Positions 1 through 12,425 are shown, counted from the first letter of the stretch. The stretch: DNA of 64,000 nt from Annona cherimola (GCA_030490835.1 CM059971.1:69768224-69832223), one strand, 5' to 3'. Translations and numbers: made by a program. Notes: a model not told the origin generated them from the letters alone.

Positions 1-1218
1 GATTTGCATAAGCATCTTTTTATCAAAAATCCTAACCTTCCACATAAAAAAACACCAACTTTCATCACTTTCGTTTTTTTGTGTGTTACTAATATGTTGT
101 AGAATTAGATGTGTTTAACATCACAACTTTATCTCTCATTTGTAGGTGTATATTAACTATTTTATATGTATATTAATTAATGACAGTTGCTGACAAATTC
201 TAATGGTATAGATATAGGCGCAATAGAAAAAAAAATTAAAGGTGTGAAAGGAATTATTTAAAATATGGGATTTGTAATGAATTGTGATGAAAATTCATGG
301 GTATATTTGAAATTTTCGTTAATTCTTTGAAAGGGAAGTAATGCCCGGAAACATTGAGCACAAATATGCTAATGAAAGTGAAAATATTATGGTCAAGTTG
401 TACCAAGTTTAGGTGAACTCAAAACTTAACTCTAAAATTAGAATATGAGTTTAGGTTGAGTTTTGGACCAGGTTGGTATTTATTTCGGATTGAAATTCGA
501 GTTACTCTCAAACTAATAAAAATTAAAATTACTGATAAAGATAACAATTTTTTAAACATTATTACATTCACTCATTAATATATTTATATGACCTATGATA
601 TCTTTGGTTTTGATAAAAATTGGTCTTTTACTGAAAAGATAATTCTAAATTCAATGAACGTAATGAATTTACACATAACAATTAAGGTAAGAAAAATAAA
701 TGAGATTACATGAAATTACTATCTAAAGTTTAATAAACGTGAAACTTATATAATGTGTAGTTAATTATTATATATGCAATAATTTTAAAGATTTGGTGTG
801 TTTATAATTATTTATAAATAAAGTTAATGTAGTTGTAATATATTCAACTTTTATGAACAAATGCATATAACGTTTAGGTTTTAGAATAAACATTTTATAG
901 TTTAATTAGGTTATAATTATATTGAATAAATTTTATCACAATTATAGTTAAAATACTTAATGCTTAAACAAACATAAGTACTTTAATAAATTAGGGAGAA
1001 TATCGGTTGGGATTGAGTTGGATTTTGGTACTGGATTGATGTAGTTCTCAGGTCGGGTTAAAATTGAGTCTAATTTGAAAAAAATTCAAAAATAAAATTC
1101 GAACTTGGTTTTAAAACCATGTCGAGTCGGCCGGTACCAAGTTGCACCATTACTGTCATTTCCTCACTAATGTGTGGATCAATCCACATGCACACCTTTT
1201 CATGAAATCTTTTTCTTT
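1..1218. other. AT-rich intergenic DNA, no gene seen
   Basis: No reading frame here looks coding. The DNA is strongly AT-rich. Two stretches (about 400-500 and 1000-1150) carry degenerate, partly self-complementary text of the 'gggttgagttgg / aaccaagttgcacc' kind, of the sort seen in old palindromic transposon remnants. I see no promoter, RNA gene or intact element. Confidence 0.5.
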
Positions 1219-1220
1219 TA

Positions 1221-1540
1221 GGTAATGTTTGTTTAATACAAACTTTTTTGAGAATGTATTACAAAATGATAAAACTTTTAAATGAAAAAGTTTTTTTGCA
1301 TAATTTTTTTGAAATAAGAAAAAATAATGTGATATGAGTGGAGTAATAATGAAGAACAAAAAGAATAAAGTTAAAAATAAATAAGATTGTTATACGAGTA
1401 ATTATGTAGAAATAATTAAAAAATAAAGTAGTTGTATAGAAAACTATAAAGAAAATATTAAAAAATATGATAATTATAAATAGTGAAAATTTTTAAATTG
1501 AACTATTTTGATTTGAAAACTTTGAGGGGTAAACAAACAT
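1221..1540 (-). mobile_element. Tourist-like MITE, family B, old copy
   Basis: This is a diverged copy of the roughly 290-bp element whose best copies lie at 6913-7192, 28038-28327 and 51072-51362. It reads in the same direction as the 28 kb copy. Shared landmarks are the start 'ggtaatgtttgttt', the middle 'gtgatatgagtggagtaataatga' (in part), 'aaataaagtagttgta' and the end 'gtaaacaaacat'. It has no coding capacity and lies directly beside two further copies. Confidence 0.55.
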
Positions 1541-1557
1541 AAGAATAAGCAAAAATG

Positions 1558-1815
1558 TTAAGCTAAAAAACTTTTTACTATTCATAATTATTCTATTTTT
1601 TATCATTTCTTCATATCTTCTTATACAATTACTATATTTATTAATCTTTTCTATACAATTATCTACATAACAAACTTATCTTTTTTAATTTTATTATTTT
1701 TGCACTTCATCACTACCACTATTATATTATATCATATCATTTTCTTCCAATTTAAAAACTTTTACACCAAAAATTTTTCATCCAAAAGTTTTATCACTTC
1801 GCAGACACACACCTT
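1558..1815 (+). mobile_element. Tourist-like MITE, family B, partial copy
   Basis: A second copy in the opposite orientation to the preceding one. Landmarks are 'ctttttactattcataatt', 'acaattatctacataac', 'ttttcatccaaaagtttt' and an end near 'cagacacacacctt' that matches the family's CCAAACACACC terminus with changes. It abuts a third copy directly, so this stretch is an array of the same MITE. Confidence 0.5.
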
Positions 1816-2432
1816 GAATCAAAACTTTTCAATATAAAATTTTTTGCTCTTCACAACTATCCTATTTTAATTATTTTTCACATTTTTCTATACCATCATC
1901 CTATATTTCAATTATTTTTATACAACAACCTATACACTTAACCTATTGATTTTAACTTTATTTTTTTATTTTTCATTATTAATCTTATTATATAGCGTTG
2001 CTTTCTACCCAATTCAAAAACTTTTACACTAAAAATTTTGAGATATTATTAAATGCACCTAGGTGCACTCAACTTTAGTGTACCCCGTATATTTAACTTA
2101 TTTTTATTTTTAAAATTTTTTCATAAAATTATTAATCTAAGTGTATTTAATATGTGTATCAATTTTTACCATTTTTGGACATTTTTAGTCTTTTGAATTT
2201 TTGAAAATCAATGAAATTTTTTGTAATTTAAAATTATTAAAACGCCACTGATTTTTAAAAATCAAAAAATTTCAAAAATAATAAAAATTGATACACATGT
2301 TAAATACACTTAGATTAATGGTTATGTAAAAAAAATTTTAAAAATAAAAAATAGGTATTTCCACCTAAGTGCACACGATCAAGCCACAAAAATTTTTCAT
2401 ATGAAATTTTATTATTTCCCAAATACAACCTT
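1816..2432 (+). mobile_element. Tourist-like MITE, family B, split by another MITE
   Basis: A third copy begins at 'gaatcaaaacttttcaat' and runs to 'tttacactaaaaatttt'. It resumes after the insertion at 2040-2387 with 'aaaaatttttcatatg' and ends at 'tcccaaatacaacctta'. The break falls within the terminal region, where undisturbed copies read 'ttttcatcaaaagtttt'. Order of events from the sequence: this MITE inserted first, the palindromic MITE second. Confidence 0.6.
2040..2387. mobile_element. Palindromic MULE-type MITE, family A, 9-bp TSD
   Basis: A 348-bp near-palindrome flanked by the direct repeat AAAAATTTT (2031-2039 and 2388-2396). Nine-base duplications are the hallmark of Mutator-like elements. 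The core 'aagtgtatttaatatgtgta' pairs with its inverted copy about 180 bp downstream. The same core is in the copies at 10421-10745 and 52455-52818. There is no coding capacity, so movement would have needed an autonomous MULE. The element sits inside an older Tourist-like MITE. Confidence 0.7.
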
Positions 2433-2677
2433 AATTTGTTGGTGGGCATAAGCATGAACTTTTCACATATGAAAAATTACATTTTTTGTATTTTTAAATA
2501 TTTTTCAATTTTCAATAGTTTACAACTTCAAAAAAATAAAAGTATTATATTATATGAAAAGTTAGTGTTTGGACCCACATATACATTCCAAAAATATCTT
2601 TTTTGAAAAAATCTATATGAGCATGGGCATTGAAGCTCAGTGCACAAGTGTACCTTAAAACATAAATAATTTCAAAA

Positions 2678-3671
2678 AGAGAAATGATCTTGTTAACCTA
2701 GGCTAAATAAAGAGACTTAGTTCACCCCTAAAAACTCATTTACAACATTTTTTTTATTTTTTTTCATATACTTGTTTATCACAGTATATTTAATATATAA
2801 ATCAAGTTTTAACATTTTTGAATATGTGTATATAATTTTTAAAGATTTTTAAAATCTATGTATACATATGTATTTAAAATGAGAAGCGATTCTGTTAGCT
2901 CACATTAAACAAATGTCTCACTTAACATTTTTTTTATTTTTTTCTTCTTACACTTGTTCAAAATATATTAAATATATAAATCAAGTTTTAACATTTTTGA
3001 ATATGTGTATATAATTTTTAAAGATTTTTAACATATATATTTAAAATGAGAAGCGATTATATTAGCTCAGGTTAAACAAGTATCTCACTTAGTCTACTTC
3101 AAAAAACTCATTTCCAAATTTTTTTTATTTTTTCTTCATACACTTGTTAATTTAAGTATATTTAACATATAAACTAAGTTTTATCATTTTTAAATATATA
3201 TATATATTTTTTGAAAATTTTAAACATCTATATGTATATATGTTTTGAAAATACCCCTATCTTGAAACAAAATTCAAAAAATATATACATATATCCAAAA
3301 ATGATAAAACTTAGTTTACATATTAAATACACTTAGATAAATAAGTATACAAAGAAAAAAGTTAAAAAAAAGTGTTATAAGTAAATTTTTTGAGGCAGTG
3401 TAAGTGAAATATTTGTAAGTGAATTTTTTGAAGTAGTCTAAGAGAGATATTTGTTTTATCTGGACTAACAGTATCATTCCTTATTTAAAACACCTATGTC
3501 TTTAAAATCTCGAAATATATATATATATATCTAAAAATGATAAAACTTAATGTATATGTTAAATACATTTAAATAAACAAATATATGAAGAAAAAATATA
3601 TTGCAAATGAATTTTTTTCGAGGTGAGCTAAGCGAAATATTTGCTTAGTCGAGGCTAACCAGCTCGCTTTT
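2678..3671. mobile_element. Nested array of palindromic MITEs, family C
   Basis: The outer arms are inverted: 'aagagaaatgatcttgttaacc' style text at the left pairs with 'ggctaaccagctcgctttt' at the right, with further pairing over about 75 bp. The left arm recurs at about 2880 and 3045 (motifs 'gagaagcgatt', 'ttagctca', 'tctcacttag') and the right arm at about 3360-3480. This implies two or more copies inserted into each other or a local duplication. Flanks ATTTCAAAA (2669-2677) and ATTTAAAAA (3672-3680) look like an 8/9 target duplication. No coding potential. Confidence 0.6.
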
Positions 3672-3680
3672 ATTTAAAAA

Positions 3681-4368
3681 AAGTTTTGCATCCCATAATA
3701 CAACATGTAAATGGGTTGACTTTAGGGCGGTCCAATTTTTTTTAAAATCACATCCCATGTAAAATTTAATGATTACTAAATTTATTTATTTTACTTTGAT
3801 GAATAAAAATAAAAAATTTAAAATTGTCAACTTTTGCTAGGATAAGATTAAGTGAGACTAACATGTCTATAAAAAAATTTTAAATCCCATTCATAAATCA
3901 CATAATTATAGATGGAAGCACAAAATCACTTTTAAAAATTATGTATATATGTGTCAATATTTAAAAAGAACCTTCAAGTGCAGAATGACTGTACACTATA
4001 AAATAAACCTCACGTGTATTAGAATGAAATAATATTCTATAAAATCATTTATCTAAATAAAAATCATATTTTACATAGTTTAGATGTTAAAAATATAACT
4101 TTAAAATTGATATTTATATTAAACTATTTTATTACGTTGATTTTGTATCATTTTAAGATAGGACTCATGCATGTTTTTACTTAGATGAAAATTGATATGC
4201 TATTAAAATAAATAATTCTAAACATAAAGATTAGGTAGATATTAATTTCATAATCAGGTGCATCCCCTTTACAACTATTCACACCCCAATAACGTTGCAG
4301 AGTGAATACATCTAATGATTTTTATTATTAAAAATATTTGTAAGTTTTGTGAAAGAAGTCGCAAATGA
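3681..4368. repeat. AT-rich intergenic DNA with dispersed repeat D (inverse copy)
   Basis: No gene is visible. About 4020-4175 is the reverse complement of a repeat found again at about 35860-36000, 31020-31165 and 34400-34545. Diagnostic text is 'aaatcatttatctaaataaa' and 'aaactattttattacg', with the inverted counterpart in the other copies. It is probably part of an old non-autonomous element whose ends I cannot place. Confidence 0.45.
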
Positions 4369-4371
4369 TTT

Positions 4372-4764
4372 TGGGTAATTTGCAATTAAATACATTCATT
4401 TAGTTTGATTATAATTGTAAATATACCCACATAGTTTTATAAATCACAAATAACTTCCACATAGTTTGACTATAATTACAAATATACCCGAGTTGTTACA
4501 ACGTTATTACTGCCCTTCACAACATGGATATATTTGCAAAGATATGCAGATTACGTAGGTATATTTGCAAAAACTAAATATACTCACTTAATTTTTAAAA
4601 TTTCAAATATACTCATGTCACAATGTTACGATAATGATGCTATAATAACATTGATATATTTGCAATTATAATCAAACTATACGGGATTATTTACAATTTT
4701 TGAAATTATATAGATATATTTGTAATTATGATCAAATAAAATGAGTATATTTGCAAATCACCTG
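4372..4764. mobile_element. Palindromic MITE-like element, family E
   Basis: The left arm 'gggtaatttgcaattaaata' pairs with the right end '...gtatatttgcaaatcacc'. Further inward, 'gtttgattataattgtaaat' pairs with 'aattatgatcaaataaaa'. Flanking sequence contains ATGATTT on both sides, a possible but imperfect target duplication. The 'aaatatacccac' style phrases resemble the element at 30186-30625, so the two may be distant relatives. No ORF. Confidence 0.5.
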
Positions 4765-6912
4765 ATGATTTCTAAGTGTATTTGCATATGCCCTTAAAAG
4801 TATTATCACATACACCCATTTTACAAGGGGCTTGAACGTGATGAAAAAATTGAATGGAAATGTAAAAAGTTCTATTAAAAATTTATCATGTGAGGGCCTG
4901 TTCATAGGGATTAATGGGGATCGATTGAGATGAAACAATAGTATAAAAATGTAACGAGATGTATTGAAGTGGAAAAAGTTATATTAAAAATTGAAAGAAA
5001 CTGTTGAAAATGAAAATGCTCATCCTCTGCACATCCCATCTAGGGATTTTGTATCCTTGAAACACCATCGCATCAAAATGATATTTTAATACCTTCAAGA
5101 AAAATGATATTGTAACTATTTTACACAAGGGAACTGCCATTTATTTCAACACTGAACTTTATATAATCTTTGATGACGACGATTATTGTTGTTGTTGTCG
5201 TTATTATTATTAGTTTTTTTTCCCTTTTTGATAAAAATAATTTTCCTAACATTCTCACGACAGCGGAGCAGTTGCCCAAAAAAACGGGCCCCATACATAT
5301 TAAAATGCAATGAAACTTTATATAATCATTTATCCATATATAAATCATACCTTAGATGGTTTAGATGTTGAAAAAACCACTTTAAATTTATTATTTACAT
5401 CAAACTATTTTATTACGTTGAATTTGTATCATTTTCAGATGAGGCCCATATACATATCTGATTGGGATGAAAATTGGTATGATTATAGAATATATTATTT
5501 TAAATACAATGAGTGAAGTAGATTATGATTCGATAATCATGTGGAGCCCATTTCAGCGATGCTGCACCGGAATATATATATCTGGCCGTTACACACTCTT
5601 TTTGGTTCCCGTTGCTTTTTCACTTTTAAATGTTTTTATTTTAATTTAAAACTTTTTCTATGATGCCAAAAATTATTTTGATCAGTATTTAGATATTTGA
5701 CATCATTTGGGAGGGCATATGAAACAGTTAAGAATTTTCAAATTTTGGAAATAAATATATATTACATAGAATTTCTCAAAGTGTATAACTTTTTGCATCA
5801 TAATTAAATTCTTGTAGATGAATATTTTGCATGGTTCAGGTATTCATAATAATAAAATAAAAAAGCAGTCGGTTGGACAAACCCCATTTCCCCATATCAT
5901 TTTATGGGATCCAACCCTAATTTTGTATTTGGTTCATCATTACGGCTTTTGAAGTTAAATGAAATTGATTTTGTATCTGACTCATCATTTTACTGAAATC
6001 GGTCTCCTTATTTTCCGAAAAAAATAAATGAAAATTTTCTTGTCCGTATAGTTGCTTACTATGCTTTAATTTATTACGCTTATGCAAACACCTATAGTTT
6101 TAATAATACAATCGGGGCTTGATCATTTCAGGACAGTAAATGTCCAAAAAAAATATTTTTTTTAGTTTTTTCAAAATTTTTTATAAAATTATTAATCTAA
6201 ATATCTTTAATTTATAAACCTGGCTTTACCTTTTTTAGAAATGTGTATATATTTACTTTCGATTTTTAAATACATGAGTATCTTACTCTTTTTAAATTGT
6301 TGAAGCACAATTAAAATAATATCTGTTTAAAAATCCAAAATAAATATATATCTTTTCAAAAATGGTAAACTTAGTTTATTGATTAAACATAACTAGATTA
6401 ATAATTTTATTAAAATATTTTTAAAAATTTAAAATATATTTTTATACGAGTCTAAAATAAGCCCACTTCATGTGCCTAATCCACTCCTTTAACTTTCTTC
6501 TCCATTAATTTCAACTATATCTCGGATTATATGGGGCCAATAAATGGATCCGGTATGTAGTAATATGGCATAGGCATTGGCAATAAGTCTGGCCCTCTCT
6601 TCTCTGCTATGGACAACGACGGTAGAAGGCAATTGACCCGATCTTATTTATAATTGTCCATTAATACTTTGGGTATTTTTAAATTATTAATGTGGACAAC
6701 AAAGGTAACAAGTATAAGTAAAATATTTGCATTTGTGCTGAATATTTTAAATGTATTGCATCTATGCCAACTTTTAAAATGTTTTGCATCTATACCAACA
6801 GGCAATAGTGACGTTAATCTCATCACAATAACGATTAGTGAGAATTTGAAAAAATTAAGTTCAAATTAATTTCAAATATTCTTAACATAAATAATTAATT
6901 TAGTTTCTTATA
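4765..6912. repeat. AT-rich intergenic DNA with repeat remnants
   Basis: No coding gene is supported; the short frames here are stop-to-stop chance ORFs. About 5285-5480 is a second inverse copy of dispersed repeat D ('catttatccatatataaatc', 'catcaaactattttattacg'). About 6135-6470 is a weak palindrome whose core ('aaaattattaatctaaatat' against 'ctagattaataattttatta') resembles MITE family A. Nothing else is recognisable. Confidence 0.45.
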
Positions 6913-7192
6913 GGGTGTGTTTGGCGATTAATAAAAAAGTCAAGTTAAAGCTTTTCAATCTAAAACTTTTCACTCTCCACAACTATCATATTTTTTAATC
7001 ATTTTTTCACATTTTCCTATGCAACTACCCTACTTTTCAATCATTTCTACACAACTATCCACACAACTAACCTATCTATTTTAACTTTATCATCTTTAAT
7101 ACTCATCATTACTCTTATCATATCACATCACTTGACATTTTTTACTCTCCAAAACTTTTCATCAAAAGTTTTATTCATTACCAAACACACTC
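6913..7192 (+). mobile_element. Tourist-like MITE, family B, good copy
   Basis: A 280-bp element with termini GGGTGTGTTTGG and CCAAACACACTC, flanked by ATA on both sides (6910-6912, 7193-7195). The GGGTGTGTTTGG-type terminus with a 3-bp duplication fits PIF/Harbinger (Tourist) MITEs. Internal landmarks shared with the 51 kb copy include 'cttttcaatctaaaactttt' and 'ctaacctatctattttaact'. Non-coding. Confidence 0.65.
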
Positions 7193-7439
7193 ATAATTTG
7201 ATAAATTTCCACCATAAATATTATTAAAAATGAATTTTGTAAGAATTTTGCATAACAAAATTTAAATTTAACGAGAGCCCTTAAAAATAGAGATACGATT
7301 TGGTTAGGCCTAACCTTAAATGCAACTCACCATGTGCAAAGCCTATTATTATTTGCAATTGGGATGGGATGTTTATTGTACGCTGAGAATTTTGAAAGTA
7401 AAAAAAAATAATATGAGAAATGGAAAAGAAAACTGTTAC

Positions 7440-7770
7440 TTTTAGGAACGTAAAATTTTATCTAATCCTCGTCACGTTTTGGTCCTATCCGATGCAGACG
7501 GCCAAGATATCTTCCGCGTATCAAGGCGGCAAGCGTGTGAATGAGACATGCTAAGTGGGCCCCACGCGTGCGGAATGGTCAGGTCAGCGGCCAGCGTGCG
7601 GCACGCAAGCACAAAAAGTCTCTGGTACAACTGGCTGCAGGTGTCTCTTCGTACACGTTACCGCAGACCGATAGAGACCTGTTCCTCGGATCTTGCCCGG
7701 GTTTTCCCATTAATTAAATAGAATGTTCCGGTGATAGTTCATCACAACTTTTGCCGTTCTGCCTCAACGA
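7440..7770. other. GC-richer island in AT-rich DNA, function unknown
   Basis: This stretch stands out by base composition, with many CG dinucleotides, against AT-rich flanks. It holds text such as 'gtgggccccacgcgtgcgg' and 'tggctgcaggtgtctcttcg'. I find no convincing reading frame on either strand and no RNA-gene fold that I can defend. It could be a displaced promoter or exon fragment, or an element remnant. Confidence 0.3.
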
Positions 7771-9056
7771 ACGGTGTAGATCTAGCAATGTATAAATCCT
7801 GAAAATACGACATGTCGCATATAATCACGTTCGTATAATCATATAGGTTAAGAAAAATACTTCAACCAAATGATGAGTTTCAACAAGAAAAATGTATGCA
7901 GTTTATTTTAAATAACTATGTTTCATTATATTACCAAATTCATATTTTATCTTCTCGTTAAGTACGTATCTTGGCTAGCTTTATGATTGCAATTGCCTAA
8001 ATACCTCAGTGAATGATGGGTTTTAATATATCTTTAATTTTTAAAACTTTCTGCATGTTTGCGATAAGCCATTGATGGTAAACTAGCACTGTAGCCATTG
8101 ACAGCGAACCTAATCTACCAGTCCGGTTCGATGCGTGTTCCGTTAACTGTTTTTGTCTTCCACCATCAGTTTTTCACTGCTCGTAGAGACCATCATTAGC
8201 GCTTGCGCACTCATCTGGCTATTCATATTTAGATACACAAAATATAAAAAATTTAAATGTCCACATTCGATGAATTAATTTTAGCATGCGATGCAACTTG
8301 GGACTGTTTAGTTGTATACAAGGTGCTTGAATGGAGTAAATAAATAGGATAGAAATGTACCTATTTCTAAAAGAAATGTGAAAAGTATGTGCATAAATTA
8401 GATTTGAAATTAGAAAAGTTATATTAAAAATGAAAAATCTCATACAGTTATATTCAATTCAAGTATATTCTTGCCAGCAAGGCAGTGTGCCATTGTGGTA
8501 CATGCTATTGTCATTCATATTGTCGGCATGTGATCAAAATCCGCCAAACTGTCGATTTAGTATTTGCAATGTCCCTTCTGTAAATAGAGGTTTTATAAAT
8601 TTTTTCCTCCACGGGAGTGTTTTAGAAAGATTCTCTCTATGAGGGTTGTGAAAGTGTCTACTTATAATATTAATTGTCACATTATATAAAAATACAAATA
8701 AAAAAGGTATATTGAATGCTTTACAAAATGTCCTAAATGATGCGAGATTGAAATTAAGACTGTAAATGAAGTTGATTTTAACCCAAATATGACCAACCTA
8801 ACCCTATTTATAATGAGGTTGAGTTAAGAATTTTGAAAAAAATTAGCTATATAACCCGAATTAAAGTAATTCGATTTCAAAAGTAAGTTAGTTTAGGTTA
8901 GATAATTGTTAACCCGACCTGATTTCATATGTTAGTATAAAATATAATAGATTATTAAAAAATAGTTATACATTAGCACATAATACATAAGAATTAAATA
9001 GACATTATTAATTTGAAATAAGATTATTTAGCAAATATTTTAGTGTATAAGTCATA
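7771..9056. other. AT-rich intergenic DNA
   Basis: No supported gene. About 8740-8930 holds 'aacccaaatatgaccaacct' with inverted partners 'aggttagataattgttaaccc', a decayed inverted-repeat element similar in wording to 1000-1150 and 52900-53660. Confidence 0.4.
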
Positions 9057-9876
9057 AATTGGGAATGTATTCCTATAAAGGAACTCATCACATCTTTGGC
9101 GGAGAAGCACAGATCTGGTGACCTCACTCTCTTTATTCTGTGCTGTTGGAGAATTTGGTATTTGCGAAATGCTCTTAGGGCGGATGACACCAAACCGGAC
9201 TTTACCAAAACTCTCGATTGGTGCGTGGATTACGTGGAGCAATACCGCAGGGCCGCCCCTCTCACTCTTGGGGGTGCTATCAATCGTGCTCTCATTCCTA
9301 GATGGATCTGTCCTCCGGACGGGTCACTCAAAATGAATGTGGATGCCCGAAGTATTCGTCGGACTTTGTCTATGGGATTTGCTGTGGTCATTAGGGACTC
9401 TGGAGGCTCTTTTATTGGGGCGAAAGGTTGGAAACGGTATGGCTCCATGGAACCTCTTCTCATGGAAGCCTATGCCTGTCTCTATGGTGTTCGTTAGGGT
9501 CTCCAGCTCAACCTGACGAATTTTTTGATTGAAACAGATTCTCTTCTCCTTGTCCACTTCATCTCATCGGAGAGTTCCATCTCTTCCCCGGCTGGTCTGG
9601 TGATTGATGAAATTAAGGCTATTCTTCAGTCTTCCAATGGCATCTCGGTGCATCATGTTCTGAGGCAAGGAAATTCTGTCGCCCATGCATTAGCTGATTT
9701 TGTGGCTCTCACTGTTACGGATCATCAGGTTTGGTGGGACAATCCCCCCCATGTAATACAAACGAAAATCTGTACAGACTTTTTTTTGGCAATGAATTGC
9801 TCGGATCATCTTATCCATTCTCCCTTCCAAGCTGTAGGGGGGAGTGAATAAGGTTTTCCTTTTCATCAAAAAAAAG
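9057..9876 (+). pseudogene. 3' end of an L1-type LINE: RNase H domain, one in-frame stop
   Basis: One frame runs from about 9057 to the stop at 9849-9851, broken only by a TAG at 9495-9497, so two ORFs (9096-9497 and 9525-9851) are pieces of the same frame. The first half reads as the region just upstream of RNase H in plant L1 ORF2 ('LFILCCWRIWYLRNA'). The second is an RVT_3-type RNase H: 'MNVDAR' with the first Asp, 'EAYA' with the Glu, 'IETDS' with the second Asp and 'VLRQGNSVAHALAD' at the end. A short 3' tail finishes in an A-run near 9868-9875. The endonuclease and RT are missing, which is the usual 5' truncation. It is a dead LINE remnant, not a host gene. Confidence 0.75.
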
Positions 9877-10411
9877 ATCCGCGTGACCTGACCCTGCTCC
9901 TTTAAGGGAATTTATGTTGACATGATCCCTATCAACATAATTTTTAAAAATTAAATTTATTAAAATATCTATTTTTAAATTGACATCAGTTCCACGAATG
10001 TGAAATATCCTAATTCTTTTGTTCAAAATATGGATTTGATTTAAAAAGTAAGTAATTAACATTACAAAAAAAGTACATATGCATTTAACCATTTAAATCT
10101 CATTTGAGAACGACAATTGTAATTGATTATATGCATATCTAATTTGATTATTTTTCAAATAATAATTTTAATATGAAAAAACATGATTAATAAAGGTTAA
10201 GATTTTTATTACGACCATAAAATTCAAAATTTAAAAATGCTCTTTCTACGTTGGTGAAGCACACTACTTCAAAAAACATTGAGAGAATGAGCATGCAATC
10301 CTAGGAAGTATACGTTGATCATGTCATATTACGATATGGGGTGCCTACTAATACACTTCAGTGCCTGGGTGTCTGGGCCAACTTGCAGCAAGTTGGCTTA
10401 AGTATGGGTGG
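9877..10411. other. Intergenic DNA, nothing recognised
   Basis: AT-rich DNA between a LINE remnant and a MITE. No coding frame or RNA gene is seen. Text near 10350-10420 ('ctgggccaacttgcagcaagttggc') contains a short perfect hairpin around 'ccaacttgc/gcaagttgg', which is just outside the following MITE. Confidence 0.4.
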
Positions 10412-10420
10412 GAATTTGGA

Positions 10421-10745
10421 GGGCGCCGATCTCCTGCACCCGAGTGCACACACTTATTTTTTTTTCTAAAAATGTTAATATAGGTGTATTTAATATGTGT
10501 ATAAATTTTTACTATTTTTGGAGTATTTTAGATATTTATTTTTGATTTTTGAAAATCAGTGGCATTTTAGGTAATTTTAAATTACTAAAATGCCACCGAT
10601 TTTCAAAAATAAAAAATAAATATCTAAAAATGGTAAAAAATTATATACATGTTAAATACACTTCGGATAACAAGTTTATGAAAAAATTTTCAAAAAAAAA
10701 TAAAAAAAATAGGTGTATGCACCCGAGAGCAGGAGATCGGCGCCC
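10421..10745. mobile_element. Palindromic MULE-type MITE, family A, perfect 9-bp TSD
   Basis: A 325-bp element with terminal inverted repeats beginning GGGCGCCGATCTCCTGC, flanked by the perfect duplication GAATTTGGA (10412-10420 and 10746-10754). The centre folds on itself: 'aatcagtggcattttaggta' against 'ttactaaaatgccaccgatt'. The nine-base duplication and long inverted arms point to a Mutator-derived MITE. The short ORF across it is chance. Confidence 0.8.
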
Positions 10746-10754
10746 GAATTTGGA

Positions 10755-12380
10755 TGAGTCCGTGACTGGCGCTCACCCGACCTATTTTTGAGTGGATAAA
10801 ATTAACATATTTTTAACCTCATATACAGGTGGTTAGAAATTTTAATACGAATTTAAAAGTAGGGTTAAGATAGGATCAATTATATCCGGCATATAGTTAT
10901 TTATCATATATTATGATTATATATTTATGATTAATTATAGTAACAAGATAAGAATCAGTAAGAGACATTTGCATATATACATATAACTCTTATGCATAAT
11001 TGTAATTTTTCGCCATTCCGGAAACACTCGCAAAAATAATTTTATTTTAGAAAAATATTTTTATAAATGCTAAAATTCATTCTAAATAAAGTATATTTTA
11101 TTAACCTATTTTAATAAAGGTACATTGTATTTACTCATATTTTGTTTAGTAATAATATTTACTTTTTAACATCAAAAAATATTTACATTTTTAACTAGTA
11201 AAATACTGAAGCATACAATATTGAAATTAGGTTAAATATGTCTTTTATGTTTGATAGATGTATAAATTCTTAAAATTATTCTACTTGACCCACATTTTTT
11301 TACTCGACCTATCGTCTTAATACTGAATCAAGATCAATCCGAAATTTATCTTGAAATCTACTGAAAAAATGTGATGGTGATCCCATCTTGTCCCAACTTG
11401 ATATAAAAAATAAAGTCAAATAAATTTTTAAAAAAATATAATTAGGGTTGAACAAAACCTAACTCATCATAACCCTCCCCGGTTCCCACCTTTAGCTCTA
11501 AGGATTATCTTATTGGAACGGTTTTTGAGCAGTTGTATTCAGCATTTGGACTTGTATCACATTGCCTTAGCAACAGTGTTTGCACACTTCGAAGGCTACC
11601 ATAGCAGCCAAATCACCTTACAACAGTGTTTGAAGTTGTATTTTTCATTATAATATTAGAAAATTAATTTTTAGAACTATTTTTCATAAAAAATTTAAAG
11701 ATTTTATTGCCACGAAATTAATCTATTTAAAGTAAGGAACATTTTAAAAATAAAAGAAATTTGTTATAAAAGCATTTTATTATATTTTCTTTTATAATAT
11801 CAGAAATTAAAATTAAAATTTATTTATCATGAGAAATTTTATGTAATTTAAAAGTATTTCTATTTAAATATTTTTACTACTAAAATATTAATTTTCATCT
11901 TTATGATTTATTTACAACGATTTTCACAATAGTTGCAATCAAAAAGATGATTGCGAAAAATAAATTTAATTGTCATGCATTCTAACAATAACCAGGGCAT
12001 TTTTGTTATTTCATTAACAATTTCAAGGATGTAACCTCATAAGATGGGGTACACTTGCAAACTTTACAGAGTAATTTATATTTTTATGGAACTAAAAATA
12101 TACACTTTTAATTTCACTCAGCCTATATAGTTATGGATGAAAAATCTACACAAAAAATATTTAATATGTATATCTATAATTTTTAAATTTTTTTATGTAT
12201 ATTTATTACTTATATACAACATGCACACAAATGTTTCTTTATTATTTATTTATCTAACTGAAGAGAGCACATCTATCCTATGGATTTAGGGTTTGCGTAA
12301 CAATAAGGATAAGTAAAAAACTATAACAACTACTTCTTCATACATTTAAGATTTGACATTTTAATTCATAATTTTCTAAC

Positions 12381-12425
<45 letters not shown>

